This document shows positions 59,185 to 64,000 of a stretch of DNA of 64,000 nt, piece by piece (the stretch's first letter is position 1; each line of letters opens with the position of its first letter). The notes under the pieces are model-generated. The model made no database searches, had not been told where the DNA came from, and worked only from the letters and a program-made list of their open reading frames with translations. The translations under genes were made by a program, and so were the position numbers. The stretch is from UBA7803 sp041395905 (GTDB lineage: Bacteria; Pseudomonadota; Gammaproteobacteria; Pseudomonadales; Azotimanducaceae): positions 62,001 through 126,000 of the forward strand of contig JAWKZP010000014.1 of the NCBI GenBank assembly GCA_041395905.1. The letters are read 5' to 3'.

Positions 59185-60366
59185 ATGAGCACCAACAGAA
59201 CCTGGCTGGCCGGCACGCTGGTCGCCGCAATCATCGCCCTGGGCATAGGGCAGGCACTGATCGAACCGGCCGCCGACGCCGCGGACAAGCGGGCACCCTA
59301 CTTCGAGGTGGACCCGCTGTGGCCGAAGCCGCTGCCCAATCATTGGATTCTCGGCTCGACCATCGGCGTGGGCGTCGACTCGCGCGATCACGTGTTCATC
59401 ATCCATCGACGCAACTCGTTCGACACCCGCACCGAAATCGGCGCGGCCATGGATCCGCCCACGGGCGAGTGCTGCATCCCCGCACCGAACATTCTCGAAT
59501 TCGATCCCGCGGGCAACCTGGTGAACTCCTGGGGCGGTCCGGGCGAGGGCTACGACTGGCCGGATTCGAACCACGGCCTGACCCTCGACCCCATGGACAA
59601 CGTGTGGATCGGCGGCAACGGTCGCGGCGACGGGCACATCCTGGTCTTCAGTCACGACGGCAAGTTCCTGAAGCAGCTCGGCAAGCCGGGCCAGCCGGTA
59701 GACAGCAACAACACCGACTACTTCGGCCGCGTGGCGAAGATCTCCTTCGATGCCGAGGCCAACGAGGCATACGTGGCCGACGGTTACTCGAACCGCCGCG
59801 TCGCCGTGCTCGATACCAGCACCGGCGCGTTCAAGCGTTACTGGGGTGCCTACGGCAACAAGCCGGACGACAGCAATCTGGGCAACTACGATCCGAAGGC
59901 GCCGCCGGCACAGCAGTTCCGTAACCCCGTGCACTGCGCCGAGCCTTCCCACGACGGCCTGGTGTACGTGTGCGACCGTCCCAACGACCGCATCCAGGTG
60001 TTCGAGAAAGACGGCACCTTCGTCACCGAGAAGTTCATCGCGCCCGAGACTCTGGGCGACGGCTCCACCTGGGACATCGCGTTCTCCAGAGATCCTGAGC
60101 AGACCTACCTGTATCTCGCCGACGGCAAGAACATGAAGGTCTACGTGATGGAGCGCAAGACGCTGGAAGTGCTGACCAGCTTCGGCGACGGCGGCCGTCA
60201 GCCCGGCCAGTTCTTCGCCGTACACAGCATCGCCACCGACTCCAAGGGCAACATCTACACCACCGAAACCTACGAGGGTAAGCGGGTGCAGAAGTTCGTC
60301 TACAAGGGTCTGAAGCGGGTTACCGCCGAGAACCAGGGCACGCCCTGGCCGAAGAAGGCGCTCTGA
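59185..60366 (+). CDS. secreted NHL-repeat protein
   Basis: 393 residues. A signal peptide or anchor (about 8-33, ALIEPAADAA) is followed by a propeller: FEVDPLWPKPLPNHWILGS, HGLTLDPMDNVWIGG, NEAYVADGYSNRRVAVLD, GLVYVCDRPNDRIQVFE and TDSKGNIYTTETYEGKRVQKF. FEVDPLWPKPLPN is a block shared by a large family of NHL proteins of unknown function in soil and marine bacteria. AGGGGAG lies upstream of the ATG. Role unknown; possibly a substrate-binding or lyase-type enzyme. Confidence 0.88.
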   Translation: MSTNRTWLAGTLVAAIIALGIGQALIEPAADAADKRAPYFEVDPLWPKPLPNHWILGSTIGVGVDSRDHVFIIHRRNSFDTRTEIGAAMDPPTGECCIPAPNILEFDPAGNLVNSWGGPGEGYDWPDSNHGLTLDPMDNVWIGGNGRGDGHILVFSHDGKFLKQLGKPGQPVDSNNTDYFGRVAKISFDAEANEAYVADGYSNRRVAVLDTSTGAFKRYWGAYGNKPDDSNLGNYDPKAPPAQQFRNPVHCAEPSHDGLVYVCDRPNDRIQVFEKDGTFVTEKFIAPETLGDGSTWDIAFSRDPEQTYLYLADGKNMKVYVMERKTLEVLTSFGDGGRQPGQFFAVHSIATDSKGNIYTTETYEGKRVQKFVYKGLKRVTAENQGTPWPKKAL

Positions 60367-60376
60367 TCCGCCCCGG

Positions 60377-60416
60377 CCGGCTGCGGCGCGTTGCCAGAAG
60401 CTCCGCGCCGCGCCGG
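60377..60416. terminator. hairpin between convergent genes
   Basis: CCGGCTGCGGCGCG (60377-60390) and CCGCGCCGCGCCGG (60403-60416) pair into a strong stem of about 13 bp with one bulge and a 12-base loop. It lies between the stops of the NHL gene (60366) and the DUF77 gene (60421). There is no U tract in either direction, so intrinsic termination is uncertain. Confidence 0.5.
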
Positions 60417-60420
60417 AACC

Positions 60421-60726
60421 TCAGATCTGCTCCAGCTTCCGGCGTACGCTCGCCACCTTGTCGGCCATGGACTGGGGCCGATCGGTACGTGTTCCCAGCT
60501 TGATCGTCGTGCTGATGCGCGGCGCGCCCATTTCGTGAACGCGCTCGTGACACGCGCGGATGGCAGCGAAAACGTCGTCCCACTCGCCTTCGATGTTGGT
60601 GCCGTATGCGTGCATCTGGTGAGAGAGCCCCCGCGCATCCAGTATCCGCTGACACTCGGCAATCTCGGCGCTGACCGAGGTTCCGACGCCGAGAGGCACC
60701 AGGCACAGGTCGACGATTACGTGCAT
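60421..60726 (-). CDS. MTH1187/YqgV (DUF77) family thiamine-binding-like protein
   Basis: 101 residues. MHVIVDLCLVPLGVGTSVS at the N-terminus, then LSHQMHAYGTNIEGEWDDVFAAI and APRISTTIKLGTRTD, match the small ferredoxin-like family (TIGR00106) that binds thiamine or related rings. The ATG at 60726 is preferred: earlier in-frame starts give no similarity. It is convergent with the NHL gene and divergent from the AddB-like gene. Confidence 0.85.
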   Translation of the reverse strand: MHVIVDLCLVPLGVGTSVSAEIAECQRILDARGLSHQMHAYGTNIEGEWDDVFAAIRACHERVHEMGAPRISTTIKLGTRTDRPQSMADKVASVRRKLEQI

Positions 60727-60796
60727 GTTCGGGCACTCCGCCTGCGGATGCGTTGGTGACCGTCGATATCCGCACCCGACTGTGAATAATTGACCC

Positions 60797-63445
60797 ATGT
60801 TAGCGCCTGACCGCCTGGTCCTCACCCCTACCGCCCGTCTCGCCCGCGATCGCTCCCGCACGCTGGCGGAGCAGATGAGCGCCGCGGGCAGCGGCGCCTG
60901 GTTCCCTCCCCAGGTGCTGAGCTTCAGCGCCTGGCTCACCGCCCTGCGCGACGACTACCTGCTGAGCGACGACGACCCGCGCGTGCCCATCAGCGCCGGC
61001 CAGGCGCTGCTGATCTGGCAGGGGCTCATCGACCGCGAGGTGTTCGTCGGCGAGCCCAGGGTCGCCGAGCTGGCACAACGGGCCTGGCGGCTGATTCACG
61101 AGCACGATCTCATGGCGCCTCAGGACTGGCCGGCACTGTGGCTGTCGGAAGACAGCCGGCGGTTTCGCGACTGGGCCGCGCGCTACCGCGAGGCCTGTTC
61201 ACGCCGGGCACTGATCGACGACTGGGCATTCGCGGCGGAGGTGCCGTCGCTGATCGTCGAGGGACGTATCAGCACGCCGGAGACGATCGAGCTCGACGGG
61301 TTCGATCTGCCGCTCACTCCGCTGCAGCGGAACATCCTGGATGCCTGCGCCGCCGCCGGTACCCGAATCAGCCGGCGGGATGCACCACCGGGCGATCCGG
61401 AACAACCGATCATCCTGCAGTACGAGGAACCCGACGACGAACTCGTCGGCGCCGCCCGCTGGGCCCGGTTGCAACTCGAGGCAGACCCTGCCCAGAGTAT
61501 CGCCATCGTGGTGCCAGACCTCGGCAATCGGCTGGCGCACGTGGAGCGCTCGTTCCGGCAGGTATTCGATCCGCCCGCGTTTTCGCTGCAGGCGACCGGC
61601 CCGGAGCCCTGGCACGTCTCCCTGGGCCGACCGCTGGCGGAGTGGCCCCTCATCGCCGATGGCCTGGCATTGCTGAGCCTCGGCGATCAGGGCCTCACCC
61701 AGCCCCAGGCGACCCGCCCGCTGCGCTCGCCCTTTCTGCCGGGCTGGGTGGAAGAAGCACCGGCACGTGAGCGCGCGCTGGCGCAGCTCGCACGCTGGGC
61801 ACCGTACGAACTGACGTGGAACGAAATGCGCCACGAACTGCGCGCCGCCGGCGCCGGCCTGCTCGCGGACCGGCTCGAGGACTGGGAAGCGCAACGCCGC
61901 GCAGCGCCTGCGGCCGGCTGGCCGTCGCTGTGGGCTGCTCAGTTCCAGCAGGAACTATCGAGCGTCGGCTTCGCCGGCGGGCGGGCGCTGGACAGTCGCG
62001 AGTACCAGGGACTGCAGCGCTGGCATGAGCTGCTGGAAGCCTTCAGCGCCCTGGACGTGGTGACCGAGACGCCGCTGACGCGTGGCCAGGCGCTCGCGGC
62101 GCTCGCCGAGCGGGCCGCCGGCACGGTGTTCCGCGAACGCAACCCGGGCGTCCCGGTGGAGATCCTGGGCATCGAGGAAGCGCTCGGATCGCGCTTCGAC
62201 GCGCTCTGGCTGACCACGCTGGACAGCACTACCTGGCCCGGCCCGACCCGGCGCGAACCGCTCATCCCAGGGCCGGTACAGGCGGCGGTGCCGCGCGCCA
62301 CCAGCGAGGGCTGCATGGCCCGCGCGGAGCAGGAACTGCAGCTTCTGCTGCGCGCCGCCACCGTCGTGCGGGGCAGCTACGCGCGCGGCAACGAGGACGA
62401 TCCGCTCGCCCTGACCGTGCTGCTCGCCCACTGCCCGCAGACCCCTGCGGAACGCCCCGCGCCGCCGGAACCCGCGGCGATGGACCATGTCCGCGACGAC
62501 GACCGCGCGCCGGCCTTTGCGGCGACGAGCGCAGGCGGCGGCACCAGCGTGCTGCGCCAGCAATCGGACTGCCCGTTCCGTGCCTTCGCGCAGCAGCGCC
62601 TGGGCGCCGTCGATCTGCAGCCGCCGCGGCCGGGGCTCGACGCGGGCCAGCGCGGCACCCTGGTACACCGCGCGCTGGAACAGTTCTGGAATGGGCTCGA
62701 CGGCAGGGCCGCATTGCTGGCGCTGGACACCGAGGCTCTTAGCATGCGCATCCAGAACGCCGCGGTCAGCGCTCTGGATCGACTCACCCGCCGCTATCGT
62801 CTCACGCTCAGCCGCGCCGGACGCCGGCTCGAACAGCGCCGCACCGAGCGCGTGCTGGCGAACTGGCTGGCCGTGGAGCGCGAGCGCGGGGACTTCACCG
62901 TCGAGGGCCACGAGCGGGAGATCACGATGACGTTCTCCGGTCTCACGCTGACCGGCAAGATCGACCGCATCGACCGGCTCGAAGACGGCTCGACGGTGCT
63001 CATCGACTACAAGACCGGCCGCACCAGCAGGGGCGACTGGTACCCCGAGCCACGCATTGCCGATCCGCAGCTGCCCGCCTACGCCGTGACGCTGCGACCG
63101 CCGCCTGCAGCCATCGCCTTCGCCCGCCTGCGTCCGGAAGATCTGCGGTTCGACGGTCTGGCACGGCACGACGTGGGCATGGCAGGGGTCACGCCGCTCG
63201 CCAACGCACGTCACCGTTTCGCCGCGCTCGCTGACTGGAACGAACTCATGACAGGCTGGCGCACGCAGCTGGATGCGCTGGCGGGCGACTTCATCGCCGG
63301 CGCCGCTGCCGTCGCGCCGCGCACGCCCGCGGTCTGCAGCTTCTGCCACCTGCAGGCGCTGTGTCGCGTCCATGAGCGGGCGCCGTTCGCGGACGCAGAC
63401 GTGGAAGCGGGCGGGACCGCGAGCGGGGACAGCGGTGATGGGTGA
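60797..63445 (+). CDS. AddB-like PD-(D/E)XK nuclease with Fe-S cluster cysteines
   Basis: 882 residues. It resembles the gammaproteobacterial family labelled probable DNA repair protein (TIGR03623). The N-terminal part is a degenerate helicase-like region; the C-terminal nuclease has GKIDRIDRLEDG and LIDYKTGRTS (Asp and Lys of PD-(D/E)XK). Cys592 (SDCPFRAF) with Cys847, Cys850 and Cys856 (CSFCHLQALC) reproduces the iron-sulfur staple of AddB-type nucleases. Its stop overlaps the start of an AddA-like helicase, which argues for an AddAB-type double-strand-break resection complex. Confidence 0.9.
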   Translation: MLAPDRLVLTPTARLARDRSRTLAEQMSAAGSGAWFPPQVLSFSAWLTALRDDYLLSDDDPRVPISAGQALLIWQGLIDREVFVGEPRVAELAQRAWRLIHEHDLMAPQDWPALWLSEDSRRFRDWAARYREACSRRALIDDWAFAAEVPSLIVEGRISTPETIELDGFDLPLTPLQRNILDACAAAGTRISRRDAPPGDPEQPIILQYEEPDDELVGAARWARLQLEADPAQSIAIVVPDLGNRLAHVERSFRQVFDPPAFSLQATGPEPWHVSLGRPLAEWPLIADGLALLSLGDQGLTQPQATRPLRSPFLPGWVEEAPARERALAQLARWAPYELTWNEMRHELRAAGAGLLADRLEDWEAQRRAAPAAGWPSLWAAQFQQELSSVGFAGGRALDSREYQGLQRWHELLEAFSALDVVTETPLTRGQALAALAERAAGTVFRERNPGVPVEILGIEEALGSRFDALWLTTLDSTTWPGPTRREPLIPGPVQAAVPRATSEGCMARAEQELQLLLRAATVVRGSYARGNEDDPLALTVLLAHCPQTPAERPAPPEPAAMDHVRDDDRAPAFAATSAGGGTSVLRQQSDCPFRAFAQQRLGAVDLQPPRPGLDAGQRGTLVHRALEQFWNGLDGRAALLALDTEALSMRIQNAAVSALDRLTRRYRLTLSRAGRRLEQRRTERVLANWLAVERERGDFTVEGHEREITMTFSGLTLTGKIDRIDRLEDGSTVLIDYKTGRTSRGDWYPEPRIADPQLPAYAVTLRPPPAAIAFARLRPEDLRFDGLARHDVGMAGVTPLANARHRFAALADWNELMTGWRTQLDALAGDFIAGAAAVAPRTPAVCSFCHLQALCRVHERAPFADADVEAGGTASGDSGDG

Positions 63446-64000
63446 CGGCGACGCACGGCGCCAGGCGGTCGAGCCGCAGCGCTCGGTGATCGTGCAGGCG
63501 CCCGCGGGCTCCGGCAAAACCACCCTGCTGGTGGAGCGCTATCTGGGTCTGCTGGCGGTGGTCGAGGCGCCCGAGGAGATCCTGGCGATCACATTCACCC
63601 GCAAAGCGGCCGCCGAGATGCGCCAGCGCATCCTGCGCTATCTGAATCCAGAGGTTCATGCGGACGCGGCGCACGAGCAGGCAGCATTGGCAAAGGCGCG
63701 CGCGGTGCGGCACAAGGTTGCCGCCTGGCGCCTGCTGGAGAACCCGCAGCGGCTGCTGATCCGCACCATCGACAGCTTCAATCACTACCTCGCCCGCACC
63801 ATGCCGGTGGCGAGCGCGCTGGGTCCGGTGCCCGCGCCCGCGGACAACACGCAGGCTATGTACCGGCTGGCGGCACGGCGGGTGCTCGCGCTGGTGGACG
63901 GCAACGACGCACTGGCCGCGGACCTGGAGCAGCTGCTGGAATGGCGCGACCACCGCAGCCAGGACATCGAGGATCTGCTGACCGGCCTGCTGGGGCGGCG
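63438..64000 (+). CDS. AddA-like UvrD-family helicase, 3' end outside window
   Basis: The first 187 residues are visible before the window ends. The Walker A motif is APAGSGKTTLL (21-31); ITFTRKAAAEMRQRIL (about 54-69) is motif Ia; LLIRTIDSFNHYLAR resembles motif Ic. This is the UvrD/RecB-type superfamily 1 helicase start. The ATG at 63438 overlaps the AddB-like stop by 8 bases. Family members of this type exceed 1000 residues and end in a RecB-like nuclease domain. Both are expected in the missing part. Confidence 0.88.
   Translation, partial: MGDGDARRQAVEPQRSVIVQAPAGSGKTTLLVERYLGLLAVVEAPEEILAITFTRKAAAEMRQRILRYLNPEVHADAAHEQAALAKARAVRHKVAAWRLLENPQRLLIRTIDSFNHYLARTMPVASALGPVPAPADNTQAMYRLAARRVLALVDGNDALAADLEQLLEWRDHRSQDIEDLLTGLLGR

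Overview
The window is a GC-rich (roughly two-thirds G+C by eye), densely coded chromosomal segment of a Gammaproteobacterium. Pointers are a YhcB/ZapG-type protein, a YheT-type hydrolase, a CnoX-like thioredoxin, a TonB receptor next to a TPR-sulfotransferase, and an AddB-like nuclease directly followed by an AddA-like helicase. The mix of TonB receptor, NHL-repeat proteins, CoA-linked catabolic enzymes and one-off transporters suggests an aerobic heterotroph, perhaps marine or sediment-dwelling; genus cannot be read from this. I found about 54 protein genes, no rRNA or tRNA, no CRISPR, no phage and no transposase.

Layout. 1-10 kb: YhcB-like protein, SDR, a class III aminotransferase fused to a membrane Mpo1-like domain, YheT-like hydrolase, two FtsX-type permeases with no ATPase beside them, MetY, and a DUF4397 lipoprotein. 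10-15.8 kb: a minus-strand catabolic operon (dienelactone-hydrolase-like protein, two Gfo/Idh/MocA oxidoreductases of which one is frameshifted, an MFS carrier, an amidase). 16-23 kb: CnoX-like thioredoxin, then a lipoprotein/secreted-protein operon with overlapping starts and stops, headed by a cysteine-free CadC-like regulator fused to PEGA, FGE-sulfatase and alpha/beta-hydrolase domains. 23.5-29 kb: malic enzyme coupled to a GltS-like carrier, a class III CoA-transferase, a metallophosphoesterase and an exported amidohydrolase.

30.7-45.5 kb is a polyamine-use island: PuuB-like oxidase, SpuC-like aminotransferase, TonB receptor, TPR-sulfotransferase, Tat-exported SpdH-like spermidine dehydrogenase, a Pot/Spu-type ABC transporter (ATPase and two permeases on the plus strand; binding protein on the minus strand) and a PuuD/SpuA-like hydrolase. 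The model is: polyamine enters through the outer membrane receptor and the ABC carrier, is oxidised or cleaved in the periplasm by SpdH, and is transaminated or handled as a gamma-glutamyl derivative in the cytoplasm. PuuA/SpuB and PuuC are not in the window. Inside this island, 35846-36552 is non-coding and holds two inverted, diverged copies of a palindromic element with paired base changes in a conserved stem.

45.7-64 kb: MFS carrier, dienelactone hydrolase, an amidohydrolase/flavin-monooxygenase pair, PlsC-like acyltransferase, a MarR regulator with clustered palindromes in its divergent promoter, a PhyH dioxygenase with an unknown partner, a P-loop kinase, a periplasmic cyclophilin, two NHL-repeat secreted proteins flanking a HupE-like membrane protein, a DUF77 protein, and the AddB-like/AddA-like pair cut by the window end.
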